From Cytobacillus gottheilii (GTDB lineage Bacteria > Bacillota > Bacilli > Bacillales > Cytobacillaceae), in the NCBI RefSeq assembly GCF_001636345.1, contig NZ_KV440945.1, forward strand, positions 958,975 to 1,022,974: a stretch of DNA of 64,000 bases. Reading direction: 5' to 3'. Shown here in pieces: positions 17,366 to 26,031 of this stretch. The notes beneath the pieces are model-generated. The model was not told the DNA's origin. It made no database searches and was given only the letters and a program-made list of their open reading frames with translations. The stretch's first letter is position 1; the number at the start of each line of letters is the position of its first letter. Position numbers and translations under genes: made by a program.

Positions 17366-17401
17366 TAAAAAAAGCACCATTTTATGATGAAAAAGGTGCT
17401 C
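17366..17401 (-). terminator. Terminator after the DUF4097 gene
   Basis: On the minus strand AGCACC and GGTGCT close a hairpin that is followed by T7. Confidence 0.8.
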
Positions 17402-17414
17402 CTTTTTAAAAATA

Positions 17415-18371
17415 TTAATTAATCTCAGCTGAACCGCTTGTTACTCGAACATTGACTTCATGTGTCCCAGCTCCGCTTTTACCAGTAAAGCCATCATCGC
17501 TTTCGGATTTGTTTTCTAATGGAAGGTTCGCAGATATATGCCCGCTATTATATTCGCCTTTTATGGTATAGTCTCCATCATCTGGTAAATCAAGCTGAAG
17601 TCGTCCAGAGCTTGCACGAAGATCAATATCATCTGTAACTTCTTTAAAGGAAGCTGTTAATCGGCCGGAGGATAACTCTCCTGTTAATCCGCCAGTCATG
17701 TTATCTAGTGAGAAATCTCCTGAACTTAGATTTGCCTTAATATCATCCGCTGTTATGCTGTCCCCATCAATTCTTCCGGAAGATGCTTTAAGAGATACAG
17801 ATTCTGCAGTAACATTGTTAATATCAGCTTTTCCGGAACTTATGGAAAAATCACTTACTTTGGCTTCAATACCATCAACGCTCATCACGCCAGAAGTAGC
17901 CTCAAGTGAAACCGTTTCTGCTAGGATGTTTTGGACATTTATTTTTCCTGAACCTAATTTAACATCCATCTCGTCAAGCTGCCAATCATTTTCACCATTT
18001 ACGTCAATCGTGCCAGATCCGCCTCTAATGGATAAAGTGCGGTCAAATGTCTCAGGAACATGAATGACAATCGTTGCTGTTCTATTAAAGGGGCTGCTGA
18101 ACCAAAACTTACGTTCATACTTTATTTTCAATGTGTCGCCTTCCTCTGTGACATTAACTTCCCCTTTTCCTTCAAGCTCTGTTTCTAAATCATCACCGCT
18201 CGTTCTTTGAATTGTCGCATTTGCACCTTCTAATTCAATTGCGATTTCTTCAATATTGGAACCAACTTTGCCATTAGATGCACTGCTTCCAAGCGGCAGC
18301 CATTGGTAGGCAGTAGTAGCAATAACATATAAGCTCACTAATACTAAAAATATGATAAAAATTCTTTTCAT
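17415..18371 (-). CDS. DUF4097 family adhesin-like beta-repeat protein
   Basis: 318-residue membrane-anchored protein. An N-terminal hydrophobic helix (residues 3-22) anchors or exports it. The rest is a repetitive beta-strand domain of the DUF4097 type, with recurring units built on S-SG-x-(I/L/M) turns such as ATSGVMSV, ISSGKADI, ASSGRIDG, LSSGDFSL, ELSSGRLT and ASSGRLQL, as expected for a beta-helix. B. subtilis YvlB/LiaG-like proteins share this domain and respond to cell-envelope stress. Start ATG 18371 follows AAGGAGG. It is divergent from an ECF sigma factor gene, so envelope-stress control is plausible but inferred. Confidence 0.82.
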   Translation of the reverse strand: MKRIFIIFLVLVSLYVIATTAYQWLPLGSSASNGKVGSNIEEIAIELEGANATIQRTSGDDLETELEGKGEVNVTEEGDTLKIKYERKFWFSSPFNRTATIVIHVPETFDRTLSIRGGSGTIDVNGENDWQLDEMDVKLGSGKINVQNILAETVSLEATSGVMSVDGIEAKVSDFSISSGKADINNVTAESVSLKASSGRIDGDSITADDIKANLSSGDFSLDNMTGGLTGELSSGRLTASFKEVTDDIDLRASSGRLQLDLPDDGDYTIKGEYNSGHISANLPLENKSESDDGFTGKSGAGTHEVNVRVTSGSAEIN

Positions 18372-18553
18372 AAATCCTCCTTGTTGTACTCTGTTTTCCT
18401 TATTTTACTATAAAATAAGGAAAGCGGTATTGAGCCATAGCAGGATTCTGATATAAGACTTGAGGAGTATAAGTACTGAGTATATTTAAAAGCAGGTCTT
18501 TTCTCTGCGCCTTTCAAAAATTTGAGTATAAATAGGTATCTTTCTAAAAAAGT

Positions 18554-18583
18554 GAAAACCTTTTGCTTATTCAGCGGTCTAAT
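18554..18583 (+). promoter_or_regulatory. Candidate ECF-sigma-dependent autoregulatory promoter
   Basis: GAAAACCTTTT at 18554-18564 resembles the GAAAC -35 of ECF promoters. CGGTCTAAT at 18575-18583 resembles the CGTCTA -10, at suitable spacing, about 30 bp before the sigma gene start. Confidence 0.45.
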
Positions 18584-18614
18584 ACATATAGAAATTAGGG
18601 CAGGGGGGAACGGT

Positions 18615-19139
18615 GTGGAGCTCGAAAAGGCTGTCGTCCGAAAAGCTCGGCGAGGAAATGATGAGGCATTCCTTTTCATCATTAACACCATTAAATTAGA
18701 TTTATATAAAACAGCATATGCTTATCTGCACAATCGGGAGGATGCCCTTGAAGCTGTCCAGGAAGTCACAGTCCGAATTTATCAAGAGATAAAAAAATTA
18801 CGGAAAGAGGCTTTCTTTAAAACTTGGGCAATCAAAATTATGATCAATTATTGCAATGACGTGCTGCGAAAAAGAAAGCACACAGTGCTGAATGATGAAC
18901 TTGTGCATGTGAGCGGTAAAGCGGATAGCTATACATTGTTAGAGATAGAAGATGCCATGAACCAGTTAGATCAGCGTTCTCGAGAAATTCTGACACTGAA
19001 ATATTTTCATGATATGAAACTCAAAGATATCGCCATTACTTTGGAATGCCCGGAAGGAACAGTAAAAACCTGGCTGAACAAAGCCTTAAAATCATTGCGG
19101 AAACTGCTGGATGAGAAAGGCGGAATGTCACATGTTTGA
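18615..19139 (+). CDS. ECF-type RNA polymerase sigma factor
   Basis: 174-residue extracytoplasmic-function sigma factor. Region 2 spans about residues 15-80 (AYLHNREDALEAVQEVTVRIYQEI matches the -10-binding segment). Region 4 spans about 115-170, with LKYFHDMKLKDIAITLECPEGTVKTWLNKALKSLRKLL as its HTH. The GTG start at 18615 lies seven bases after AGGGGGG, with VELEKAVVRKARRGNDEAF as the natural beginning. Its end overlaps the downstream DUF4179 gene by 8 bp, the usual arrangement for a sigma factor and its membrane partner. An ECF-like promoter precedes it. Confidence 0.9.
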   Translation: MELEKAVVRKARRGNDEAFLFIINTIKLDLYKTAYAYLHNREDALEAVQEVTVRIYQEIKKLRKEAFFKTWAIKIMINYCNDVLRKRKHTVLNDELVHVSGKADSYTLLEIEDAMNQLDQRSREILTLKYFHDMKLKDIAITLECPEGTVKTWLNKALKSLRKLLDEKGGMSHV

Positions 19140-20445
19140 GAAAGAAGAAAAAAATTTAATCGGATGGAAAAAGGCGTATGATGAATTACTATATCCTGCA
19201 GAAGATATAGATGCTGCAATTCAAGCAGGTTTTCAGAAAGGCAGGCAGCAAAAGAAGAAGGTTATGCGAAAAAGATGGCTATATAGTTCTGCGGCTGCTG
19301 CGGTATTCTTCATCACCTTCTTTGTCAGCATCCGCTACTCAAATGTATTGGCAAATTATATAGCGGTTATTCCAGGCATGGAAAAGGTCGTCGAGAAGAT
19401 CCGCTATGATAAAGGGCTATTGGCTGCCGTGGAGAATGACTATGTGCAGGAGGTTGGCGTTTCTCAGGAAAGGAATGGCTTGAAGGTAAATATAGATCAT
19501 GTCATTGCAGATGAATATGGAATGGTTCTTTTTTATTCCATCGAGTCAAATGAAAACCAAACGAACTATCAGATCCATGACTTAGAGCTGAAAAGTGCTA
19601 AAGGGAAAGACCCAGTGATGGCTACGAGCGGATATGGTGTTGATTTTCCAAGTGATACTCCAAGAAATAAAGTAGATACGACTGCAGAGCTGTTTTTCAG
19701 TGAACCATTAGAAACAACTGATTTTATATTAGATTTAGAAGTAGGAACAGGCACGCAAAAAGAGCAATTCGAGATTCCTTTTTCTTTAAATAAATCGCTG
19801 GAACAAAAGAAAACTTACGAAGTCAATAAGACTGTATCAATTGAGCAGCAGAACATTACTATAAAACAAGTGGAAATCTATCCGCTTAGGGTAGCAGTTA
19901 CCTTAGAAATGGATGAAAGCAATAGTAAAAAAATACTTTCATTTGATGATTTAAGACTTGTTGACGAACATGGGGAAGCCTGGACAAAAATATCCAATGG
20001 TGTTACCGCTAATTATATAAATGAGCATGAACAAATTTTATATTTGCAAAGTAATTATTTTAAAGAACCAGAAGAGTTATATATTGTTCTAAATCGCTTG
20101 CAGGCCATTGATCGTGAGGATGATACGGTAGTTGTTGACACAAGCACAGAGGAAATTGTAAAACAGCCTAAAGGAGACCTTCTTTCAGATTTGGAGGTTA
20201 TCGGAAATGATGTGTGGTTTAAGTTGAAAACAGAGAAAGAGTTTAATTACTCTTTATTCAGTTCTGCGAAGGACGCAAACGGGAATGATTACTATCATGG
20301 CAATATGGTTGAGGGAACTGTTGAAAATGGAAAGCAAAGAATGGGTGTTCATTTGGAATCCGCTAAGGTTGCCAATCCCTTAACATTAGAACTTTCCTTT
20401 TACCCAGAATGGGTTAGGGGAGGAGCAAAAGTAAAAGTAAAGTAA
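19132..20445 (+). CDS. DUF4179 membrane protein, probable sigma-factor partner
   Basis: 437-residue single-pass membrane protein. The N-terminal ~40 residues are cytoplasmic, a transmembrane helix lies near 46-66 (LYSSAAAAVFFITFFVSI), and the extracellular part begins with a DUF4179 domain (VVEKIRYDKGLLAAVENDYVQEV and following) and continues into beta-rich DUF5643-like sequence. Genes of this type regularly follow ECF sigma factors in Bacillus and are thought to act as anti-sigma or sensor proteins. ATG 19132 overlaps the sigma gene by 8 bp. The anti-sigma role is inference from position and topology. Confidence 0.82.
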   Translation: MFEKEEKNLIGWKKAYDELLYPAEDIDAAIQAGFQKGRQQKKKVMRKRWLYSSAAAAVFFITFFVSIRYSNVLANYIAVIPGMEKVVEKIRYDKGLLAAVENDYVQEVGVSQERNGLKVNIDHVIADEYGMVLFYSIESNENQTNYQIHDLELKSAKGKDPVMATSGYGVDFPSDTPRNKVDTTAELFFSEPLETTDFILDLEVGTGTQKEQFEIPFSLNKSLEQKKTYEVNKTVSIEQQNITIKQVEIYPLRVAVTLEMDESNSKKILSFDDLRLVDEHGEAWTKISNGVTANYINEHEQILYLQSNYFKEPEELYIVLNRLQAIDREDDTVVVDTSTEEIVKQPKGDLLSDLEVIGNDVWFKLKTEKEFNYSLFSSAKDANGNDYYHGNMVEGTVENGKQRMGVHLESAKVANPLTLELSFYPEWVRGGAKVKVK

Positions 20446-20460
20446 CAGTAACATTTAGTA

Positions 20461-20495
20461 GGCCGATGGTACTCTCATTTACCATCGGCTTTTTC
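20461..20495 (+). terminator. Terminator after the sigma/DUF4179 operon
   Basis: Perfect 10-bp stem GCCGATGGTA with its complement, then T5. Confidence 0.93.
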
Positions 20496-20509
20496 TGTGA
20501 TTAAAATGG

Positions 20510-20647
20510 TTAAGAATCTAAATCTGTTTTATCCTTTTGATCTTTATTCCGCTTGTTTCCTTTACTGTTATCGCCGCTAACGATATGAGCCGTATCATTG
20601 CTTGGTGAGTTTTGATTTTTGCTGCCTTTGTTAGGTGTTCTAGTCAT
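20510..20647 (-). CDS. Small hydrophilic protein (45 aa)
   Basis: 45-residue, Lys/Asn/Ser/Asp-rich protein (begins MTRTPNKGSKNQNSP, ends KDQKDKTDLDS) with no hydrophobic segment. It has a very good ribosome site (CAGGAGGAAATTTTCATG on the minus strand) and a clean stop, and lies convergent to the DUF4179 gene. Its composition resembles small spore-associated proteins of Bacillus, but I cannot place it in a named family. Confidence 0.6.
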   Translation of the reverse strand: MTRTPNKGSKNQNSPSNDTAHIVSGDNSKGNKRNKDQKDKTDLDS

Positions 20648-20936
20648 GAAAATTTCCTCCTGTCTTTGTTGAAGACATTAAATTTGTACATTCATGGTTT
20701 TCCCAGTTAAGGAAAAGATCATGAGTGGAAATCCGTGTAAAAATGTTCCGTTTGGTAAAGATAAGAACAGGGAAAATACTCATCATTACAATTGGCAAAG
20801 CTATATAAAATGCTCATTGTTGCAGGAGTTGCTTTTGGATTATAAGAAAGAAAGAGCAATTCTCTTTACAGCAAGGTGGGCATGTAATATGATAGCTAAT
20901 GCTGACAAAACTAATCGGGATTAGGGGGTTTGTAAC

Positions 20937-21764
20937 ATGAAAAAGAATTCTATTCTATTGATCGTAATGTTAAGCTTTGCCTTGCTTCTTGCAGCCTGCG
21001 GAAATAACAATGAAGCAGAGCCGGAAAATACGGGCGGAGCAGATGAAAATACAAATGAAGAAGATTTACTGGCTAAAGTTAAGGAAGAGGGAGAATTGCT
21101 GATTGGAACAGAGGGAACTTATCCTCCATTCACATTCCATGACGATAGCGGAGAATTAACAGGTTTTGATGTTGAAGTTGCGAAAGAGGTTGCAGAACGT
21201 CTTGGTGTTGAACCTGTATTTATGGAAACACAATGGGATGCTATGTTTGCCGGATTAGACTCAAAACGTTTTGATATGATTGCCAACCAAGTTGGGATTA
21301 GACCAGATCGTCAGGAGAAATATGACTTCTCAGAGCATTATATTACTTCTTCTGGTGTATTAATTACCCATAATGATAACGATACAATTAAAGATTTTGA
21401 GCATATTGAAGGATTAAAAGCGGCACAATCCATGACAAGCAACTATGCTGATATTGCCCGTGAATATGGTGCAGAAATCGTGGGGGTGGAAGGGTTTAAC
21501 CAGGCAATTGAACTAATCAACTCTCAGCGCGCTGATGTCACAATAAACGATAATTTATCTTTCCTTGATTTTAAAAAGCAAAAACCAGATGCTCCAGTGA
21601 AAATGGTAGCAACAATGGATGATGCGTCTCAAAGCGGATTTATGTTCCGTAAAGGAAACGAGCCATTTATCGAGGAAGTAAACAAAGCATTAGAAGAAAT
21701 GATTGAAGACGGAACATATTTAGAAATCTCTGAGAAATGGTTTGGTGAAGATGTACTTAACTAA
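20937..21764 (+). CDS. tcyA: Cystine/amino-acid ABC transporter substrate-binding lipoprotein
   Basis: 275-residue lipoprotein of the SBP_bac_3 family. The signal peptide ends with LLAAC (Cys about 21), followed by an Asn/Glu-rich linker. The binding domain shows [56 protein letters not shown] and a C-terminal [15 protein letters not shown], which closely match TcyA-type L-cystine binders. Start ATG 20937 follows AGGGGGTT. The permease gene overlaps its end and the ATPase follows, making a complete importer. Cystine specificity is inferred from family resemblance; another polar amino acid is possible. Confidence 0.85.
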   Translation: MKKNSILLIVMLSFALLLAACGNNNEAEPENTGGADENTNEEDLLAKVKEEGELLIGTEGTYPPFTFHDDSGELTGFDVEVAKEVAERLGVEPVFMETQWDAMFAGLDSKRFDMIANQVGIRPDRQEKYDFSEHYITSSGVLITHNDNDTIKDFEHIEGLKAAQSMTSNYADIAREYGAEIVGVEGFNQAIELINSQRADVTINDNLSFLDFKKQKPDAPVKMVATMDDASQSGFMFRKGNEPFIEEVNKALEEMIEDGTYLEISEKWFGEDVLN

Positions 21765-22449
21765 TATTTTTACAGATCCAGAACGGATTGACCGTCTGAT
21801 TAGTATCGCTAAAAGCTCCCTTCTGCCTTTGCTGGAGGGAGCCATTTCCTATACAATTCCATTGGCTCTGATTTCTTTTGTAATCGGACTTACATTGGCT
21901 GTTTTAACAGCATTAGCTCGAATTTCAACGATAAGAGTACTGCAGATTATTGCTAGAGTTTACGTTTCAGCTATTCGAGGAACACCGCTATTAGTGCAAT
22001 TATTTCTTATTTTTTACCTGCTGCCAGCGCTAAATATTATTATTGATCCATTTCCTTCGGCGGTGATTGGATTTTCCTTAAATGTAGGAGCGTATGCATC
22101 GGAAGTAATTCGGGCCGCTATTCTATCGATCCCAAAAGGTCAATGGGAAGCTGGCTATTCTATGGGGATGTCTTATCAGCAGCTGTTAAAAAGAATCATT
22201 TTGCCCCAGGCGTCAAGGGTATCAATTCCTCCGCTTTCAAATACATTCATAAGCCTGGTAAAGGATACATCATTGGCTTCCATGATTCTCGTTACAGAAA
22301 TGTTTAGAAGGGCACAAGAAATAGCAGCAACTAATTATGAATTCATACTGCTTTATTCAATGGCTGCTTTAATCTATTGGGTGATTTGCTTCGTACTTTC
22401 CGTTTTACAAGGATTTATGGAAAAGAGACTTAATCGATATGTGTCATAA
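21751..22449 (+). CDS. tcyB: Cystine/amino-acid ABC transporter permease
   Basis: 232-residue HisM/TcyB-type inner-membrane permease with about five helices. The N-terminal [21 protein letters not shown] motif and the [14 protein letters not shown]-type segment ([21 protein letters not shown]) are characteristic of polar amino acid permeases. The ATPase-contact loop is [24 protein letters not shown] 21751 is the most plausible start; in-frame GTG 21745 and TTG 21742 lie just upstream within tcyA, which it overlaps by 14 bp. Confidence 0.88.
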   Translation: MYLTNIFTDPERIDRLISIAKSSLLPLLEGAISYTIPLALISFVIGLTLAVLTALARISTIRVLQIIARVYVSAIRGTPLLVQLFLIFYLLPALNIIIDPFPSAVIGFSLNVGAYASEVIRAAILSIPKGQWEAGYSMGMSYQQLLKRIILPQASRVSIPPLSNTFISLVKDTSLASMILVTEMFRRAQEIAATNYEFILLYSMAALIYWVICFVLSVLQGFMEKRLNRYVS

Positions 22450-22483
22450 GCATTCCTGTATATAGGAGAAGGAGTTTAGATCA

Positions 22484-23218
22484 ATGATTACACTAAAAGG
22501 ACTGCATAAGAAGTTCGATGAATTGGAAGTGCTCAAAGGGATTGACCTGCAAGTGGATCGAGGCAAGGTTGTTGTGGTTATTGGTCCTTCAGGATCAGGT
22601 AAAACAACATTGCTGCGCTGCATAAACGTGCTGGAAACACCTACAGCAGGTGAAATTTCAATTGATAATCAAACATTAGATTTTACTGACTCTGTTTCAA
22701 AAAAAGCCATTTCTTCTTTTAGAAGATTGACAGGGATGGTATTTCAAAGCTACAACTTATTTCCGCATATGACAGCACTCGGCAACGTAATGGAAGGTCC
22801 ATTAACTGTTAAAGGCGAAAACAAAGAAGCTGTCAGAAAAAGAGCAGAGGAATTATTATCAAAAGTTGGTCTTGGCGATAAACTTGATTACTATCCGTTT
22901 CAATTATCCGGCGGTCAGCAGCAGCGTGTGGGAATAGCACGTGCTCTGGCAATGGAACCAAAGGTAATGCTCTTTGATGAGCCTACCTCTGCACTTGACC
23001 CGGAACTTGTCGGAGAAGTGCTAAAGGTCATGAAAAACCTTGCTTCTGAAGGGATGACGATGGTTGTGGTTACCCATGAAATGAGATTTGCCGAAGAAGC
23101 GGCTGACGAAGTGATCTTTATGGACGGCGGCCACATTATCGAACGCGGAGCTCCAAGCCAAATCTTTACGAATCCAAAAGAAGAACGAACAAAGCAATTT
23201 CTCAATATGATTCAATGA
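22484..23218 (+). CDS. tcyC: Cystine/amino-acid ABC transporter ATP-binding protein
   Basis: 244-residue ATPase of the polar amino acid importer group. Walker [10 protein letters not shown] lies near residue 32-40, the Q-loop [17 protein letters not shown] near 86-103, the signature [19 protein letters not shown] near 143, and Walker B with [16 protein letters not shown] near 164-180. It starts at ATG 22484 after AGGAGAAGGAG, 34 bp past the permease, and a terminator follows. It energises the TcyAB pair. Confidence 0.9.
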   Translation: MITLKGLHKKFDELEVLKGIDLQVDRGKVVVVIGPSGSGKTTLLRCINVLETPTAGEISIDNQTLDFTDSVSKKAISSFRRLTGMVFQSYNLFPHMTALGNVMEGPLTVKGENKEAVRKRAEELLSKVGLGDKLDYYPFQLSGGQQQRVGIARALAMEPKVMLFDEPTSALDPELVGEVLKVMKNLASEGMTMVVVTHEMRFAEEAADEVIFMDGGHIIERGAPSQIFTNPKEERTKQFLNMIQ

Positions 23219-23223
23219 GCATG

Positions 23224-23250
23224 ACCCCGTGGATGGAAACGGGGTTTTTT
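23224..23250 (+). terminator. Terminator after tcyABC
   Basis: ACCCCGT and ACGGGGT form a stem followed by T6. Confidence 0.9.
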
Positions 23251-23295
23251 GTTTTTTAATAGAAAGGGAGAAAGTAATAAAAAGATACATTGAAT

Positions 23296-23410
23296 GATCG
23301 AAAAAAGGAGGGAAATGATCGAAAGTGTCTGGGAAATGATTAAGGAATTTCGGGAAATGATCGATATGGTCTTTAGATTGATTGAAAAAGTCTTAAGATT
23401 GACCGAAAAC
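23296..23410. repeat. 21-bp-phased array, GATCGAAA core
   Basis: GATCG, GATTG and GACCG-type words followed by A-runs or preceded by GGGAAAT recur exactly every 21 bp at 23296, 23317, 23338, 23359, 23380 and 23401. The spacing is identical to the GATAGGAAA array at 8.2 kb but the word differs. The remaining sequence to 23638 holds nothing I can identify. An open frame through it (23294-23572) encodes a seven-residue repeat and is not treated as a gene. Confidence 0.75.
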
Positions 23411-23638
23411 ACCATATACAAGCAGGGGGATTTAGCAATATACCTTTCAATTGAAACGAAAAGCCCGCCGGAAAGCGATTATTCTGGGGGTGATATCAAA
23501 ATCACTAAAAAAAAAATGCTCCCAAAATGGAAGCAATTAAAAGGGGGATTTACACTTGTACAAATAGTATGAGCAAATCTTTTTCATTCTATACATAAAT
23601 TTTTGAAAATTTTTAAAAGGGAGAATACTAAGCGTGAT

Positions 23639-24391
23639 TTAGTTCAAAAAATCATTAATCTGATAGATGACTCCACTCTTGGTTTCTGTGTCTAGAAGAA
23701 GGGAGACAAAAATATTTGCGACCGTTTCCGGTGCACGGAGAAGACCGTCTTCCTTATAACCTTGAAATTTAGCAATGTCAGTGAATTGTTCTTCGCTGGA
23801 GGTGCGGATCTCTCCTTGCATATCTGTATCCATAATGCCTGGATTAAAGGCAAAAATCTTATGGGATGTGCCAGCGGTTTCTTGTTCCAGCGCGACCGTT
23901 TGTGTAAACATATTCAGAGCAGCTTTTGTACTGCAGTACACACTCCAGCCTTCAATCGGACGCTGGGCGGCACCAGAAGTAATATTTGCTATAGTCACTT
24001 TTTTATCTGTTATTTTAAGCAGCATATTCGTCATGATGATAGGAGATATCAGATTGATTTGGGTGCTATCAGTAACAGTTTGAGGATGTAAATGACCAAC
24101 TGTATGTATGGGCGCAACTGTTCCGGCATTATGGATCAGAAAAACTTCTTCCATGTCAGGCTGGTTCACCTTTTCATACACCTTTGTAAATGTGTCTTCC
24201 ACTTCCGATCCGTCTGCGAGATTACAAGGGAAGTGATAATAGCTTTGTCCATTTTCAGCAGCAATGTTGTGTAGTGTGCTATTCTCTGAACGGGAAATCG
24301 ATATAATCGAATACCCTTCTTCCGCAAGTTTTTGAGAGATCGCTGCACCGAGACCCCTTGAAGCTCCTGTTACAATTGCAATCTTTTTCAT
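23639..24391 (-). CDS. Short-chain dehydrogenase/reductase, YueD/sepiapterin-reductase-like
   Basis: 250-residue classical SDR using NADP(H). The nucleotide-binding motif TGASRGLG lies at residues 8-15, the structural HNAG at about 87-90, the catalytic Ser in ITSGAAQR near 137, and the YCSTKAALN motif (Tyr and Lys) near 151-159. After the active site the chain reads FNPGIMDTDMQGEIR. The overall sequence resembles B. subtilis YueD, a benzil reductase of the sepiapterin-reductase branch, suggesting reduction of a diketone or similar carbonyl. The natural substrate is unknown. It is transcribed alone. Confidence 0.85.
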   Translation of the reverse strand: MKKIAIVTGASRGLGAAISQKLAEEGYSIISISRSENSTLHNIAAENGQSYYHFPCNLADGSEVEDTFTKVYEKVNQPDMEEVFLIHNAGTVAPIHTVGHLHPQTVTDSTQINLISPIIMTNMLLKITDKKVTIANITSGAAQRPIEGWSVYCSTKAALNMFTQTVALEQETAGTSHKIFAFNPGIMDTDMQGEIRTSSEEQFTDIAKFQGYKEDGLLRAPETVANIFVSLLLDTETKSGVIYQINDFLN

Positions 24392-24535
24392 GAAATCACT
24401 CCGTTCTTTTCTTTTATCTGCAAGTATTAGTCTACTTCATTAAAACAAAGAAGCAGATGATGTGAAAGTAAATCAGCTTGATTTAGGTTTATTGTTAGTG
24501 TGATTATATAAATCTGCATGTATAGCCAGGACAGC

Positions 24536-24566
24536 AAAAAAGCATAGATTGGAAAATCCATGCTTC
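24536..24566 (-). terminator. Terminator after the tungstate transporter operon
   Basis: AAGCATGGATT and AATCTATGCTT form a stem (one mismatch) followed by T6 on the minus strand. Confidence 0.85.
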
Positions 24567-24580
24567 TTCACTCATTCTTC

Positions 24581-25312
24581 TTAATTTAAGACCATACCAT
24601 TTAAAAAGTGTTTTGTGTTTTCTGCGGGGGAGTTTAAGACATCTTCCGTGCATCCGATCTGACCTAGTTTGCCATCTATTAAAACAGCGAGCCGGTCTGT
24701 CAGGAATTTAATCTCTTCTAAATCATGGCTGACAAATACGGCTGTGGTTTCTGTTTCTTGCAGTAATGGCTTCAAGTCTTTTAGTAGTTTTACCTTAGAA
24801 GGATAGTCAATAGCAGAAAAGGGTTCATCCATAAATAAAATTTTTGGCTGTAAAACAAGTGCTCTGGCCAAGTTAACCCGCTGTGCTTCGCCGCCTGAAA
24901 GAAAGCGGGCATTTCTGTTGGCGAGATGAGAAATGGATAGCTGCTCAAGCCAATACTCGGTGCGCTCTTTTATAATAGATCTAGGAATCTTTCTTAATTT
25001 TAAGCCGCTGGAGACGTTCTTGGCTGCCGTTGTATCCAGGAGAAGGCTTTGCTGCATAACCACAGCAAGTTCTCTTCTGATTGCAAGTGGTATAGATGCA
25101 GCTGTATATGGTGCTCCTTCAAATTGAATCGTTCCGCTGCTCTGTGACTCAAGGAAGGACATCAGTTTAATGAGTGTACTTTTTCCGGCACCGTTTGGGC
25201 CGATGATGCCGAGAATTTCACTTTTATATAAGGAAAGATCCTGTACTTCTAGATAGGTTTTAGCTGCTCTCTGGTAAAGAAGATTGTGAACAGATAAGAT
25301 CGTTTTTTTCAT
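24581..25312 (-). CDS. tupC: Tungstate/molybdate-type ABC transporter ATP-binding protein
   Basis: 243-residue ATPase. Walker A is GPNGAGKST near residue 36-44, the signature is LSGGEAQRVNLARALVLQP near 138, and Walker B with DEPFSAIDYPS follows near 160. It overlaps the upstream permease gene by 4 bp. It is the last gene of regulator-tupA-tupB-tupC and therefore probably powers oxyanion uptake. Without the C-terminal TOBE domain of ModC, it fits TupC-type systems better than ModC. Confidence 0.85.
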   Translation of the reverse strand: MKKTILSVHNLLYQRAAKTYLEVQDLSLYKSEILGIIGPNGAGKSTLIKLMSFLESQSSGTIQFEGAPYTAASIPLAIRRELAVVMQQSLLLDTTAAKNVSSGLKLRKIPRSIIKERTEYWLEQLSISHLANRNARFLSGGEAQRVNLARALVLQPKILFMDEPFSAIDYPSKVKLLKDLKPLLQETETTAVFVSHDLEEIKFLTDRLAVLIDGKLGQIGCTEDVLNSPAENTKHFLNGMVLN

Positions 25313-26007
25313 TGTATCTGCTTCCTTTGCTGGAGAATTGTAAGCAGGAATGTTATCGCAAAAGCTAGTCCCATTAAGATGAAGGAGAGGGCAAGAGCCA
25401 CATCAAAATTTCCTTTTGAAACTTCCATCACTATGGACGTTGTTAAGATTCTTGTCTCGCCAAGAATGTTGCCGCCTACCATCATGGCTGCTCCCACCTC
25501 TGCAATCACACGGCCAAAGCCCGCCATAACAGCAGCCATAATGGCAATTTTGGTTTCCTTCATTAAGAGAAAAATCATTTGTACTTTAGAAGCACCAAGC
25601 GCTTTAATCTGCAGAAGAAGTTTTTTGTCTATTTGCTGAAAGGCGCTTGACGTTAAACCAATAACAATAGGCAGTGAAACGAGTATTTGAGCGAGTATTA
25701 TCGCAAATGGGCTATATAATAAGGAAAAAGAGCCGAGCGGGCCATTTCGCCACAGCAGCATCGTAATCCACAGTCCAGCAACCACAGGCGGCAATCCCAT
25801 CCCAATGTTAATGAGGGATAGAAGAAGACGCCTGCCTCGAAATGATGAGAGGCCAAGCGCTACTCCGAGCGGAATGCCGACAATCGTGCTGAAGATGACT
25901 GCTGATAAGGACACGCGGAGGGTGAGCAGTGTAATTTCTACTAATTGCATATCACCTGTTGCCAGCATGCTAAACGCTTGTTTTAGACCCTCTATCAGCA
26001 GTTCCAT
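25309..26007 (-). CDS. tupB: Tungstate-type ABC transporter permease
   Basis: 232-residue permease with about five to six membrane helices. FSTIVGIPLGVALGL opens the transport domain, and the ATPase-contact loop is IKALGASKVQMIFLLMKETKIAIMAAV. The conserved FGRVIAEVGAAMMVGGNI and ETRILTTSIVMEVSKGNFDVALAL match TupB/WtpB-like permeases. It lies 24 bp after tupA and overlaps tupC by 4 bp. Confidence 0.87.
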   Translation of the reverse strand: MELLIEGLKQAFSMLATGDMQLVEITLLTLRVSLSAVIFSTIVGIPLGVALGLSSFRGRRLLLSLINIGMGLPPVVAGLWITMLLWRNGPLGSFSLLYSPFAIILAQILVSLPIVIGLTSSAFQQIDKKLLLQIKALGASKVQMIFLLMKETKIAIMAAVMAGFGRVIAEVGAAMMVGGNILGETRILTTSIVMEVSKGNFDVALALSFILMGLAFAITFLLTILQQRKQIQ

Positions 26008-26031
26008 CTGTATCCTCCCCAGCCTGTATCT

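Noticed and set aside
20694-20924. 76-codon frame upstream of tcyA
   Set aside because: Only a mediocre site (AAGGAAAAGATCATG), no recognisable protein features; probably part of the tcy leader.
23294-23572. 92-codon frame after tcyC
   Set aside because: Its first half is the 21-bp repeat array translated into a seven-residue repeat; no family resemblance.
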